The notes: generated by a model not told the origin, from the sequence alone. Shown: positions 20,355-30,363, numbered from the stretch's first letter. The stretch is 64,000 nucleotides of DNA from Verrucomicrobia subdivision 3 bacterium UBA693 (GCA_002298785.1 DBMR01000046.1:1-64000), one strand, 5' to 3'. A program made the numbers and translations.

Positions 20355-20747
20355 AAAAACTCTTTGACTGGCAGCGTTTGGTGAGTACCCGTCGTGCCGA
20401 CATTTTAATGAATAATAACGCGGCGGCCAGTCGCTTCTCGCACCGGAATTTCTGTCGTCTCCTTCTTTTAAGCTATTCACATCTAGCTTCAGTAGGATGC
20501 ACCTTACGCCTGCCAGTCCGCGTATTACAAGCTCACAATTGGTGATCTATGCTCTGCCTGCAATGAGGTGGTATGGGAGCAAACCGAGGCCACGCAAAAT
20601 TCGCGCGCTCCCAAAAGCACTGGCCAGGGATGAAATCGGAGGAACATGAAGGGCCGTTTAATTTTTGGGCTGCGATTTGCGTTGCGCAAAGCCCAGAAAT
20701 GATGCACGAATTCGAGAAGACGGGCCAGGAGTTCGCCCGGTTAGGTT
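20355..20747. other. Intergenic region between divergent giant genes
   Basis: This gap of 393 bp lies between the starts of two divergent genes for secreted proteins and should hold both promoters. Part of it is AT-richer (near 20400-20540). I see no clear sigma-70 pair, no hairpin worth naming and no credible small gene. Confidence 0.5.
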
Positions 20748-23700
20748 ATGCGCACCAAAAACTCCATCGCGTTGCCGCCAATAGCGCTGGCACTGATCAG
20801 CACTTTCCTGACGATTGAGAACAGCGACGCCGCGACCTGGCCGATGCGGCAGCGGGACATATGGAATACCGGGCGGGCGGATTTTAGCGTCGCATCGAAC
20901 CGGGTGAACCAGACGTTTTTCGATGCCTTGCGCTGGCAGAAGCGGACGCCCGGCTCGCCGGGCGAAGGGAACCTCCGGAGTGGGACGATGTCTTTTTTCG
21001 ACGGAGTTGGGCCCGGTGGCTCGAATCTGGTCGTAGGGACCTATGGCTGGCCCAAAGGGATTCAAGGCATGGACCGGCACACAGGGAAGCTGTTCTGGTA
21101 TGGCCTGCCGGACGGGGGTGAATCCATCAGCACGATAACCCCGGCTTTTTCGGGAGACGGGCTTACGATCTATATCGCCAACGATGCAACGGCGCATCCT
21201 TTGATGGCCATGCCATCACTGGTTGGCCCTTCGCAGTACTGGCACAACGGCGGCGACGCCCAGGCGGAGTTGTTTGGCGCGTTTTCTCTGAAGGTTGACC
21301 CGCAAGGCCGAGTTTATTCGCACCAATGGGACCGGTTTCCGCAGGGGGCGACGGATTATGGAACATCCTTGAGCCTTACGTGGCAGGCCTCAAGAAGCCT
21401 CTGCGAATGTTTGAGTGGTCCGGCAATTTTGAGCGAGACCGGCCGGGTCAGTGTGATCAGCGGCGGTCGGTGTGGCCGGGTGAGCGCATTCGACGGGCAA
21501 ACGGGATCGGAGCAATGGTTCGTAGAGACCGGCCAATACACCGACGCGGACCCAACGATCGACCCCGCGACGGGGAACATTTACCTGCCGGTGGGAGAGG
21601 GCAGTCTTTATGTGGTGGGGCTCACCAGGAATGGCCAACCGCTGTGGAACCTGGCGACCATGCCAGTGTATCCGTTCACTGCAGGCCTCAACCAAGCGCA
21701 GCGGGCGGAAAGCGCGGGCTGCCTGGCCCATGACGGCTTGACATTTTACTTCCAAAGCGTGAGCGAACAAGGCGATGGGCGTCTGTTCGCCGTGCGCACG
21801 GTGGATGGAGGCGTAAAGTGGTCGCTCAGCACTCAGAGCAAAGGGGGACAGGATTTTGCCTCGTCGCCCATTGTGACACTTAACGGAGTGATAATCGTGG
21901 GCAACAACGGGGGAGGAACCTACTACGCCATTCGGGATGACGGAAACCGGGGGACAGTACTGGACACGCTGAAGGTGGACACGAATGGGACCGCGCAGGC
22001 GAGCGCGACGCTCTCACCGGACGGATTGCTCTATTTGCCGGCACGCCTGACTTGGGTACAAGGGAACGGTGATGGTGAGACGCCCAGCCAGCAAATCGAG
22101 AACCTCTTCAACTCCTTTGACCTTAACGCGGTCGTGGGCTGGCTGCCTCCGCCAACCGGACTTCGGGGTCATGCGGTCGAGCAAATGGTAGAATTGTTTT
22201 GGGATTCCGTGGCGGACCCGCTGGACCTGTTTGACCACTACGCGGTTTACCGCGAGACGCAGCCGTTCAATTCGGTCACGGGGCGCACCCCGATGGCGAC
22301 GCTTTCGAACCGCTTTGCGGGAAGCTTCCAGGATACGAACGGCATGAGCGGCACTCGTTATTACTATCTGGTTACGAGCGTGTCGAAGGCGGGGCTCGAG
22401 GAGGGGACATTCGAGTCCATCGGACCGCTCCTGCCCGGGGCGATGAAGTGGCCGGGCCGACAAAGGGACATTTGGAACACGGGCCGCGCCGATTTTATCG
22501 TGCCGTCGAATCGGCTGAACCAAACTTTCTTCGATGCCATTCGGTGGCAGAAACGGGCACCTGGATCTCCCGATACGGGAGGAATTGGGGCCAGCGGCAT
22601 GCCATTCTTTGACGGAGCCGGCCCGGGCGGCAGTGATGTTGTCGTGGGGACTTACCATTGGCCCAAGGGAGTGCAAGGCATGGATCGGCGAACCGGCAAG
22701 TTGTTTTGGAGCGGGTTGCCTGACGGCGGCGAGACCATCGGTGACTGCATGCCGGGTTTTTCGAACGACGGCAGGGTGCTCTATCTGGCAAATGACGCGA
22801 CGAGCCATCCGTTGATGGCCATGCGGCCCACCGTGGGCCCCTCCGAATACTGGCACAACGGCGGGGACGCGCGGCCCGACTTGGTCATGACCCTAGCACC
22901 CAAGATTGCGCCCGATGGCCGGGTGTTCGTCATGGGCCCGCGCGCCGAGACTGACTTTGGCACCACCTTGGGTTTGACTTGGTCGGCCGCCGAAGTCGGG
23001 CTGTGCGCCTTTTTTGGAGGCCCTGCGTTGTGGAGTGAAGCCGGCCAGTTGCGAGTGGTTGGCAGCGGCCGCTGTGGCCGCGTGAGCACATTCGATGGAC
23101 AAACCGGGGCCGAGCAGTGGTTTGTCGAAACCTATCAGCCCGCCGATGCGGAACCTACAATTGACCCGGTAAGCGGGAACATTTATCTGCCCGTGGGAGA
23201 AGGCAGTCTTTATGTCGCCGGGTTCACGAGCCGCGGCGAGCCGCTCTGGGGAACGGCGAGCAAGCAGGTGTATCAATACACCCCCGGCGTCAATACCATG
23301 CAATGGGCTGAAACCACGGGATGTTTAGCTCACGATGGCGCCACGTTTTACTTCCAAAGCGTCAGCCAGGAGGGGGATGGCCGGCTCTACGCGCTGCGCA
23401 CGATTGACGGCAGCGTGAAATGGTCGTTCGAGACTCACAGCAAGAGCTGGAAGGTGATGGGAGCGTCGCCGATCGTGACGGCAAACGGCGTCATTGTTGT
23501 GGGTAACAACGAAGGGGGAGCTTATTACGCCATCCGCGACGACACGGACCATGGAACCCAGTTGGATGTGCTGAACGTGGGTGTGAACGGCACGGCGCGC
23601 GCCACCGCCACGCTGTCGCAGGACGGGTTGTTGTATTTGCCGGCGCGGCTGACCTGGGTTCAGGGCAACGGGGATAACGAAGCGCCGAGTCAACAGACGG

Positions 23701-25643
23701 AAAACCTGTTCAACGCCTTCGACCTCAACGCGGCGCCTGAGGTCACGCTTCCTTCGCCTTCGTTTCTCCGCGGCCGGCCTTTAAACAACGCGGTGCAACT
23801 GTTCTGGCAACCGGCGGCCGACAGCTTTGGCCTGTTCGTGGGTTACATCGTCTATCGCTCAACCCAGCCGATCATTTCGTTGGCCGGGGTGACGGAGCTG
23901 GCTATGGTGACGAATCGCCTCGCCACCGGGTTCCTGGACACCACGGCCACCAACGGGGTGAGATACTATTACGCGGTAACGACCCGTTCGAGCGGAGGCC
24001 GGGAATCCGCCCTGGGCCGTTCGCTCGGTCCGTTTACACCCTATGACGAAACGGATTTGCAGGTTGTCTGCGTCAGCCGCAGCCCCTGGTTTCCCCGATT
24101 TGATGCGCTTTACACTTACTACGAGCTGACTGAACCGTCAGGTTTCGGCCCGTACGGCTTCTCGTCCGCGACGGGTTTGGGAAGCGGACAAACGGCCGAT
24201 ACTCCTCGTTGGCCGAAAATTGGAGAGACGGTAACCTACACCGCCACCGTGCGGAATCGAGGCAGCAATCCGTGGACAAATGCGGTGCATGGCGCGTGGG
24301 AGTGGGATGGCAAGGAGATCCTGCAACAGACGGTGAGCGGCCCCCTGCTCCAGGGTGGAACGATGCCTTTCGCCCTGGCACGCGACTGGGATGGACAGGT
24401 GCATTCGATTCGCTTTGTCATCGCAGAGTCGGACTCAAGGAGCGAGAACAACAGCCTGACCCTCGGAACCAAGTCCGTTCCGTTTTTGAGCTATGTGGAT
24501 GTGAGCTATTACGAGGATTTCCGCTCGCACACGACAGCCTGGACCAACGCGGCGACGGACGACTTCATTGACTGGCTCAACCGGAATATGGGGAGGTTCA
24601 ACCAGCTTTTTGCGCAGGCGGGTTCGTCCAAACGAGTTCACTACGATGTTCTGGAGTTGCTTGATGACTCCGCCCCCGATCCCCCGGCGGACCAGGGCGG
24701 CGCTCGACCCTGGGCCATTTTCCCTTTCCGTTACCGCGCCGGGGTTCCGGATTGGCGCCTCAACGCGCTGGCCCTGCAACCCGCCGATGATATCGAATAC
24801 GCGCTCCTCCATGAAATGGGACATCAGCTCGGGTTGATCGACATTTACCAGTTCAGCCTGCCGCCAGATAATAACCTGGTGTCCGGGCGAGGATATTGGC
24901 CGGGGATCGATTTGATGTATCGAATTGACCCCATGCTCTCGCCGCACAGCGCCCTGGCGATGAACCACTGGCTGCACCAGGCTCATGGCTACTACGGGCA
25001 ATACCTCTACGGCATTCCCACCCAGGTTGGACTGCGGCTGACAGACACGAACGGCCTACCTTTGAGCGCGGCGACGCTTCGGATGTTTCAAATGTGTTAC
25101 CGACCCGGGCAAGGCGTTCTCATCACTCCGCAAGTAAAGGCGCAGGGAACGACCGATACCAACGGCGTTTGGATGCTGCCCAACGTGCCCATTGACCCCG
25201 CCAAAGTTCCACCACTCCCGACGGGTGATGTGCTGCATGACAACCCGTTTGGCTATGTGGCGGTCGTCGGCAACAACGGCCTGTTGCACTTCCAAATCGA
25301 GTGGGTGGGCCAAACCAACTTCGCGTGGCTCGACATCATGGAAGTGAACACGGCCTATTATCGGGGCCGGACGGACACAGCACTGTTCGACCGCCAGGTC
25401 TCCCCGAGCGGATTGGCCACCAAATGGCTGCCCATGAATGCGGCCACAATGGCTGTAACCAACAGCGCGTTTGACTTGCGGCTGTGGGAGTGTTCTCCGT
25501 ATCCACCCATCGTTTTTGAAGGGTCGTCCGACTTACGGGCCTGGACGCCGGTGTGGACGAACTACGGTGATGCCGGCGTGCCGATGGAAATGTCCGATCC
25601 CGTCGGCACAAATTCCAGCCGTTTCTACCGCGCAAAGCAATAG
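20748..25643 (+). CDS. Secreted protein with duplicated propeller halves and a zinc-metalloprotease domain
   Basis: This protein of 1631 residues has an N-terminal signal peptide (about 1-28) and two long homologous halves. Each half begins RQRDIWNTGRADF (residues about 31 and 566, period about 535) and contains PQQ/quinoprotein-like propeller repeats such as GxGRCGRVSxFDGQTGxEQWFVET. Each ends in an Fn3-like segment (VxLFW...Y.vYR.TQP). Next comes a CARDB-like region (about 1100-1240, YTATVRNRGSNPW). Then a protease-like domain carries HEMGHQLGLID, with H1355, E1356, H1359 and D1365 as the likely zinc site of a metzincin-type enzyme. A carboxypeptidase-regulatory-like segment follows. The end, RFYRAKQ, matches the C-terminal module of its giant neighbours. 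Proteolytic function is inferred from the motif only. Confidence 0.8.
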   Translation: MRTKNSIALPPIALALISTFLTIENSDAATWPMRQRDIWNTGRADFSVASNRVNQTFFDALRWQKRTPGSPGEGNLRSGTMSFFDGVGPGGSNLVVGTYGWPKGIQGMDRHTGKLFWYGLPDGGESISTITPAFSGDGLTIYIANDATAHPLMAMPSLVGPSQYWHNGGDAQAELFGAFSLKVDPQGRVYSHQWDRFPQGATDYGTSLSLTWQASRSLCECLSGPAILSETGRVSVISGGRCGRVSAFDGQTGSEQWFVETGQYTDADPTIDPATGNIYLPVGEGSLYVVGLTRNGQPLWNLATMPVYPFTAGLNQAQRAESAGCLAHDGLTFYFQSVSEQGDGRLFAVRTVDGGVKWSLSTQSKGGQDFASSPIVTLNGVIIVGNNGGGTYYAIRDDGNRGTVLDTLKVDTNGTAQASATLSPDGLLYLPARLTWVQGNGDGETPSQQIENLFNSFDLNAVVGWLPPPTGLRGHAVEQMVELFWDSVADPLDLFDHYAVYRETQPFNSVTGRTPMATLSNRFAGSFQDTNGMSGTRYYYLVTSVSKAGLEEGTFESIGPLLPGAMKWPGRQRDIWNTGRADFIVPSNRLNQTFFDAIRWQKRAPGSPDTGGIGASGMPFFDGAGPGGSDVVVGTYHWPKGVQGMDRRTGKLFWSGLPDGGETIGDCMPGFSNDGRVLYLANDATSHPLMAMRPTVGPSEYWHNGGDARPDLVMTLAPKIAPDGRVFVMGPRAETDFGTTLGLTWSAAEVGLCAFFGGPALWSEAGQLRVVGSGRCGRVSTFDGQTGAEQWFVETYQPADAEPTIDPVSGNIYLPVGEGSLYVAGFTSRGEPLWGTASKQVYQYTPGVNTMQWAETTGCLAHDGATFYFQSVSQEGDGRLYALRTIDGSVKWSFETHSKSWKVMGASPIVTANGVIVVGNNEGGAYYAIRDDTDHGTQLDVLNVGVNGTARATATLSQDGLLYLPARLTWVQGNGDNEAPSQQTENLFNAFDLNAAPEVTLPSPSFLRGRPLNNAVQLFWQPAADSFGLFVGYIVYRSTQPIISLAGVTELAMVTNRLATGFLDTTATNGVRYYYAVTTRSSGGRESALGRSLGPFTPYDETDLQVVCVSRSPWFPRFDALYTYYELTEPSGFGPYGFSSATGLGSGQTADTPRWPKIGETVTYTATVRNRGSNPWTNAVHGAWEWDGKEILQQTVSGPLLQGGTMPFALARDWDGQVHSIRFVIAESDSRSENNSLTLGTKSVPFLSYVDVSYYEDFRSHTTAWTNAATDDFIDWLNRNMGRFNQLFAQAGSSKRVHYDVLELLDDSAPDPPADQGGARPWAIFPFRYRAGVPDWRLNALALQPADDIEYALLHEMGHQLGLIDIYQFSLPPDNNLVSGRGYWPGIDLMYRIDPMLSPHSALAMNHWLHQAHGYYGQYLYGIPTQVGLRLTDTNGLPLSAATLRMFQMCYRPGQGVLITPQVKAQGTTDTNGVWMLPNVPIDPAKVPPLPTGDVLHDNPFGYVAVVGNNGLLHFQIEWVGQTNFAWLDIMEVNTAYYRGRTDTALFDRQVSPSGLATKWLPMNAATMAVTNSAFDLRLWECSPYPPIVFEGSSDLRAWTPVWTNYGDAGVPMEMSDPVGTNSSRFYRAKQ

Positions 25644-25803
25644 GTTCTCGCAGCGCAGATTCGACGCAGGGGATGATGAACGGGTGCAGGGCGAGACGAG
25701 GTCGGCGAAGGAACTTAACTCAAAAGCAATTTAAAGACTTGGGCCTGGCCAACGTGACAATTGATTCGTTTTGGACATAGCATCGTTATAGAAAGAGGCC
25801 GGG

Positions 25804-26097
25804 ATGCAACCAATCAGCACCGGTTTCGAGCGGACATTGAACCTCCTCGCGCGTATCGAGGCCTCGTTCAGCGGCCCGGAAAAGCCGCTCCACCTCCGCC
25901 ACGGTGACCGGGGCGAGTGGGCGGCGAAGCGTTTCCTCCAACGCCTGGGCATGAAATTCTTCACCGCCAATTTCCGCTCCGACCGCGAGGAGATCGATCT
26001 CATTTTTCGTGACCGGGAATGCCTGCAATTTGTTTATATTGGCTTGATACCTGCCCGTGAACGCGCTCCTTTCTTAACCAAGAGACCGTTTGGGTGA
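25804..26097 (+). pseudogene. 5' fragment of yraN (UPF0102), truncated
   Basis: Residues 30-77 (GDRGEWAAKRFLQRLG...FRDRECLQFV) match the N-terminal half of YraN/UPF0102 proteins, which have a nuclease-like fold of uncertain activity. They match about 31 of 48 positions of the intact copy at 28056. Similarity stops at 26034, just before the conserved EVKxR motif. The remaining 20 residues to the stop at 26097 are unrelated. The missing 3' half is found 4.3 kb downstream at 30364-30581. An AAAGAGG ribosome site precedes the ATG. Confidence 0.8.
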
Positions 26098-26247
26098 CAG
26101 CTAAAGGAAGGCGTCAGGAAGGCAACGCAAAATGGCTCCGTGGAGAACCGACCCACCTAATGTTAATAATGGTCGTACACCGGTCCCGAGGGGAGCCTTG
26201 ACGCAGGAAGAGTTGCGCCCCTTATTGCAAAAAGAAAATCCCGGCCA

Positions 26248-27846
26248 CTAAGCCTTGATCTCGCGAGTGCTGAGGTAAAAGTCAGCCAACAGGGGCGTGC
26301 GCTTTTCGAAGAGCTTGCGCACGGTGGCATTTCTCTGTTTCACAACCTGTGCGAAAACCTCGCGCGCGCCGCCTCTCGGGAAGTCCGCCTGTTTCAGGTA
26401 GTCGTCCGTGGCGCACCAGTAGGCATTCGCCACCTGGTCGGGCGTGAGGTCGTCGTAAATAATAACCAGGGAATCAACCACCTTCTCCAAGGGGAACGGA
26501 GCGTCTGCTTGCAGCCGCCACCAATTACAAAGGGCTTTCTCGGCGGCGTCACTACGAGCGGCATCAAGAAACGGCTTCGTCGCATCGCCCGTGGGGAGCT
26601 GCCCGGCCGCCTTGAATCGCGCCCTCAACTCCTTCACGGTTGCGCCCCCGCGCTCCGCGTCCCAAGCTTGATATCGGGAGTAGTCTTCCTGAACCTTAGC
26701 CGCAAAATCATCCGGCGTCGCCCGTAAAGGAGAGTCTTTGGGACGAACTCGAAGTAGGTTTTTCAAGAGCTCGTCAAAGCTCGCCCCAATACGACGTTGA
26801 CATATATGCGAGTTCGAATAGGCCGGTTCAAACGGGACAGGCACGTTGGTGCATTCAAAATATCTGCCGTCTGCATACCGCGAGACTAAACCGAGGAACA
26901 CCTTTTCGCCCTTGTGGATGAGGGCGGCGTGGATTCCCTGTTGAGGGTGCGCGAAGCCGGTCAAAACCGCCTTGCCGCCAGGCTGGATCGCAAAAGTGCC
27001 TGCCGGCTGAAATCCTTGCGCGGCCAATTTCGCGACAAGAGCTTGAGCCTCGAGCTTCTCCTGCCATTTCGTGTCCGAACTCGGCAAGAGGTCGAAGCGG
27101 AGGGGAGGAGCTTTTGAGCGCACTTCACGCAAATGCTTCCGGTACTCAGCGGTCGCCTCTTGGCCTTCGTCCACCAATTGTTTCTTGAGGGCATCAAGCA
27201 TTGCCAGGAATGGATTCGCGGTTTCAGTTTTTCTGCCTTTTCCCTGAGTCTTCGAAGATGGCCGCAACTTCTCCCTGGCCGACAAACCAGTTCTTTTGAA
27301 CGGTTCCGGAATTGGCTGTACTGCATTTTGTTTGCGAGCGTACACATCCATGGTTCTCCAAACCTTCTTGTCCATTTTGAAGAGCTGGTTTTCCAGATCT
27401 TCGAATGGATCTTTTTCTGCCTTCCTCCCTTGAGCCTCGCGTTCCGGCAGCAACTTTTTTGAGAATAACTTTGGGATGACCGACATTTGCTCGCCTCCAC
27501 TGCGTTTGCTCTTGCCCGAGAGAATGCGCTCTCGTTTCTTTCGATCCCGCGGATAAACTGGGCCCAGGTAAAGCATCGCCTTCTGGACGAGGTTCGCCGC
27601 TTGCGGCAAGCCGATACGGTGGAAGCCTCGCACAGCTTCCGGGCCAACTACGCCGGTGCTGTTCAGGAAGAATTGGCGAAAGCCCCCGTTCTCGACCTCA
27701 GCCATCGTCCAATGCACCGCGAGCAGGTCGCCGACCCACTCCGGGAATTTCCTCAAGCCAGACAGCCATGCTTTCTCACCATCATAGATGCTGATGCTTT
27801 CGAATGCTTCTGCAATGAAGTTCCAGTAAGATTGTCTCGCCTGCAT
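26248..27846 (-). CDS. DUF4375 (DMP19-like) domain protein
   Basis: This protein of 532 residues starts at MQARQSYWNF. The N-terminal part (about 1-110) carries the DUF4375/DMP19 pattern: W..l...vhwtmaEvENGGFrQFFlNSTG, then a region around aLqkAmlYLGPVYP. The middle is rich in Lys and Arg (about 120-260). The C-terminal half is of unknown type, with a GKAVLTGFAHPQQGIHAALI stretch. Family function is poorly known; no enzyme assignment is made. The base composition looks visibly less GC-rich than the flanks. The gene lies inside the segment that splits yraN and is divergent from the intact yraN. Confidence 0.7.
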   Translation of the reverse strand: MQARQSYWNFIAEAFESISIYDGEKAWLSGLRKFPEWVGDLLAVHWTMAEVENGGFRQFFLNSTGVVGPEAVRGFHRIGLPQAANLVQKAMLYLGPVYPRDRKKRERILSGKSKRSGGEQMSVIPKLFSKKLLPEREAQGRKAEKDPFEDLENQLFKMDKKVWRTMDVYARKQNAVQPIPEPFKRTGLSAREKLRPSSKTQGKGRKTETANPFLAMLDALKKQLVDEGQEATAEYRKHLREVRSKAPPLRFDLLPSSDTKWQEKLEAQALVAKLAAQGFQPAGTFAIQPGGKAVLTGFAHPQQGIHAALIHKGEKVFLGLVSRYADGRYFECTNVPVPFEPAYSNSHICQRRIGASFDELLKNLLRVRPKDSPLRATPDDFAAKVQEDYSRYQAWDAERGGATVKELRARFKAAGQLPTGDATKPFLDAARSDAAEKALCNWWRLQADAPFPLEKVVDSLVIIYDDLTPDQVANAYWCATDDYLKQADFPRGGAREVFAQVVKQRNATVRKLFEKRTPLLADFYLSTREIKA

Positions 27847-28055
27847 CGAGGGTAGTTTGTTTATCGTTTGCGAGCCACTACAGCGAAACCGGTGCAGAAA
27901 GTCAAGTAGACCAGGCAAGTCCCGTGAGGGAGCCAAGCCCGCGCTCGTTCCGGAGTTTGTTAGTATTTCCAGGGCAGTTGAAACGTCAGAAATTTGGTTT
28001 GTATCGCCGGCACCAGAGTCATAGAAACATGCAGGACTGCAAGGCCGGAACAAGC

Positions 28056-28499
28056 ATGACTAAAATGATTAATGCGGCGCTTACAATATTGCGCTCCTGG
28101 TGGCGCGGCAAGGAACTGCCGCAGCACTTGCTTCGCGGAGAATTGGGAGAGAAAGAAGCGAAAAAGCACCTTCAGCGGCAGGGCCTCAAATTCCTGACCG
28201 CCAATTTTCGAACCGATCGAGGCGAGATCGACCTTGTCATGCGAGACAAGGAATGCCTGGTCTTCGTCGAGGTCAAAACCCGCTCCTCCGAGGAATGGGG
28301 TCGACCTGCCGCCGCGGTGAATAAGGAGAGGCGAGGGCGATTGACGAGGGCGGGCCTGGATTACCTGCGCCTGCTACGGCGGCCAAAAGTGGCGGTGCGC
28401 TTCGATATCGTGGAAGTGCTCCTGGAGGACGGCGCCGTGCGTGAGGTGCGGCATCTGCCCAACGCCTTCCCCATGGAACGCCCCTACCGCTATTACTGA
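28056..28499 (+). CDS. yraN: YraN family protein (UPF0102), intact copy
   Basis: This protein of 147 residues is complete, with a normal length for the family plus a short N-terminal extension. It carries the family signature from GELGEKEAKKHLQ through NFRTDRGEIDLVMRD to FVEVKTRSS, a nuclease-like D...E-V-K arrangement (GEIDLV...VFVEVKTR). It ends at PMERPYRYY. ATG 28056 (MTKMINAAL) is chosen; ATG 28065 is also possible. Its 5' two-thirds differ clearly from the broken flanking copy. From codon 101 (28356) on it nearly matches the 3' fragment at 30438, so the gene looks like a recombinant. The cellular role of YraN is not firmly established. Confidence 0.88.
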   Translation: MTKMINAALTILRSWWRGKELPQHLLRGELGEKEAKKHLQRQGLKFLTANFRTDRGEIDLVMRDKECLVFVEVKTRSSEEWGRPAAAVNKERRGRLTRAGLDYLRLLRRPKVAVRFDIVEVLLEDGAVREVRHLPNAFPMERPYRYY

Positions 28500-28578
28500 A
28501 CGCTTTCCGCGCCCGACCACCTTGCACGTCGGTGGCGCTGTCCAACGCCCCGACGACCGGCGGAACCCGCCCTACCAG
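28356..28578 (+). repeat. 223-bp direct repeat, copy 1 (3' end of intact yraN plus flank)
   Basis: This copy aligns without gaps to 30438-30660 (offset 2082). The 144 coding bases differ at 6 positions by my count, and the 79 bases after the stop differ at about 10. Upstream of 28356 the similarity drops sharply, marking a recombination or gene-conversion border. Confidence 0.85.
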
Positions 28579-28658
28579 GAACGAAGGCCCCTTTGTTCGA
28601 GCGGCAGTTACGATCACAATTCGTCCCCTTGGTCCGCTGCGTCCACAGGCAATGATCC

Positions 28659-29195
28659 TCAGAGGCTGTCCGTTATTGGATAGACGTGGACGAGGTAGAG
28701 ATAAAGAAAGGCGATTGATATTACCAGAATCACCACACCGATCACATTCGAGGTTACCTCAACCCCGGTCGCTCCGGCCTTGAAGGTTGTCGGTGTCGGA
28801 TCAACCGGAGCCGTCTGTTCAGTGCTCTTTCCCCGTTTCTTTAGCCACTTACGTCCCCCATTGGTAAATTGCAGGTAAGAAAAGTAAACGCCGGTGAAAG
28901 CGATGATCATCACCATGAAAAAGGTCACGATTGACGAGATGAATTGCCATTCGTAACACCGACTCCGGTGCTCGTAACCGGAACGACGGTATTCGAGGTA
29001 GCCCACCCACGCATCCTCATACGCCTTAAGTACCGCTGGAGAGGCATTTGTGGGTGGAGCCTCGACGATCAGTCTTTCCACACTCCTGTCGGCGATCGTC
29101 GCGTCCACAGCCGCGTTGGCGGCCGCAGGCGAAATTCCGGCGCCGCTCAGGAGTGGAAAACAAAGTGCCGTCAAAACCGCCAGGTACGCTCGCAT
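28659..29195 (-). CDS. Small exported membrane protein of unknown function
   Basis: This protein of 178 residues has a signal peptide (about 1-27, cut near AAANA). A short extracytoplasmic segment with APPTNASPAVLKAYEDAWVG follows, then two hydrophobic membrane helices (about 88-108 and 152-172). A charged loop with KKRGKS and a Thr/Pro-rich stretch lies between the helices. No family is recognised. It starts 4 bp after the stop of the next upstream gene on the same strand, so the two form an operon. Both lie in the segment between the yraN fragments. Confidence 0.65.
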   Translation of the reverse strand: MRAYLAVLTALCFPLLSGAGISPAAANAAVDATIADRSVERLIVEAPPTNASPAVLKAYEDAWVGYLEYRRSGYEHRSRCYEWQFISSIVTFFMVMIIAFTGVYFSYLQFTNGGRKWLKKRGKSTEQTAPVDPTPTTFKAGATGVEVTSNVIGVVILVISIAFLYLYLVHVYPITDSL

Positions 29196-29199
29196 AGAG

Positions 29200-30174
29200 T
29201 TAAGGGCTTTCTGTCAATCGGTGTATCAGGGTAGCTCGCATTTGGAGCAACTTCGAGGTGGAAGCTCCCCCCTCAGATTTGCGGTAGCGCTGCAAAGCCC
29301 CCGTGTTCCCGCGCAGCAGAATCTCAATGGTGGCGAGGAGTTGACTCGCGACACCGTTTGCCCAGTTGACGGTCGCTTCGTCGATCCACTGTGGCGGTGT
29401 AGCCGGCTGTGCATTGGAAGCCTCCTCCTTGTATTCAGTGCCATCGGGCCTGGTGACATACTTGGACCCGTCCGCCATCACCCGAACGGTCGAAGCATCC
29501 GAGAACCGCAACACCACCGAGCCATCACTTTGGAAGTCGCGAAATACCGGCTGAGGGTTTGACGTCTCGGGTGCAGGTCGAAGGTCTGGCTCGGAACCGT
29601 GGGATGCGGCAGCCATTTCAAATCGGAACGGCGTAGCCTGGTTAGTCCCTACGCAAACTAATGGACCATCAATTCTGCGCATGGAGAGGTACGTCCCATC
29701 GAAAAAGTCCTCAATGACGACCTGGTCCCCAAAGTGAATCTCCAAACCCTGAGAGCTAGATGGGTGGGGATTCTTGAAGACGCGCATCAGCATGGAGTGT
29801 AGGGATCCGGCGTACACTGGGACTCCCTCTTCATCGTTTTGAGAGAACTGCCTTTTTGGGTTCGAGGCCACTCGAATCCAAACAAAATCTCCATGGCGAA
29901 GGAGGTCGCCACCGGATGAACGCGGATTTCCCAGCCCCATGGGCTGGGTATACTTGACTATCTCGAACGGAGTCGCCTGATCAAGCCGGACACCCCGCAC
30001 CGCGAGCCGGCTGGACTGGTATTGGTTGTCCACCCAAACACAGGGCTGATCCTCGGCCGCCGACCGCAGCAGGATAATTGCACCGCTTTTGAGAGCTGAA
30101 GCGTTCGCGGTAAATGGAGACGCGAAGGTGAGCAAAAGCAGAATGACGCTCTGATGCCAGCGTCGTCGCAGCAT
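29200..30174 (-). CDS. Secreted protein with two beta-trefoil-like repeats
   Basis: This protein of 324 residues starts at MLRRRWHQSVILLLL, which gives a clean signal peptide ending TANA. ATG 30249 would add 25 residues. Two related segments, CVWVDNQYQSSRLAV...QATPFEIVKYT (early) and YLSMRRIDGPLVCVGTNQATPFRFEM (middle), share a c.w/v...qATPF.i/f pattern like the lobes of fascin- or ricin-type beta-trefoils. That fold is inference. The last 130 residues include VFRDFQSDGSVVLRFSDAST...DGSKYVTRPDGTEY and a helical C-terminus. It is co-transcribed with the membrane protein gene just downstream. Function is unknown. Confidence 0.65.
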   Translation of the reverse strand: MLRRRWHQSVILLLLTFASPFTANASALKSGAIILLRSAAEDQPCVWVDNQYQSSRLAVRGVRLDQATPFEIVKYTQPMGLGNPRSSGGDLLRHGDFVWIRVASNPKRQFSQNDEEGVPVYAGSLHSMLMRVFKNPHPSSSQGLEIHFGDQVVIEDFFDGTYLSMRRIDGPLVCVGTNQATPFRFEMAAASHGSEPDLRPAPETSNPQPVFRDFQSDGSVVLRFSDASTVRVMADGSKYVTRPDGTEYKEEASNAQPATPPQWIDEATVNWANGVASQLLATIEILLRGNTGALQRYRKSEGGASTSKLLQMRATLIHRLTESP

Positions 30175-30363
30175 CGACACGACGGATGAGAGGCACGCGG
30201 ATCCGGGTGTTTTCGAAGCGGTGCGGAACCCTTGCCACAAAGCATTCATTTAGGATTATGTTCACTATGAGTAAGCCTTTTGCAAGTACCTTCTAGCTCG
30301 ATTACCCGATGCAATACGGGAGCCGGTGAGACAGCCAGCGGTGCGCTTTCAGGGCTTGCGGCT

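Noticed and set aside
26035..26247. Searched for insertion-sequence ends or target duplications at the left break of yraN
   Set aside because: No terminal inverted repeat or duplicated target was seen by eye at 26035 or 30363. The mechanism therefore stays open.
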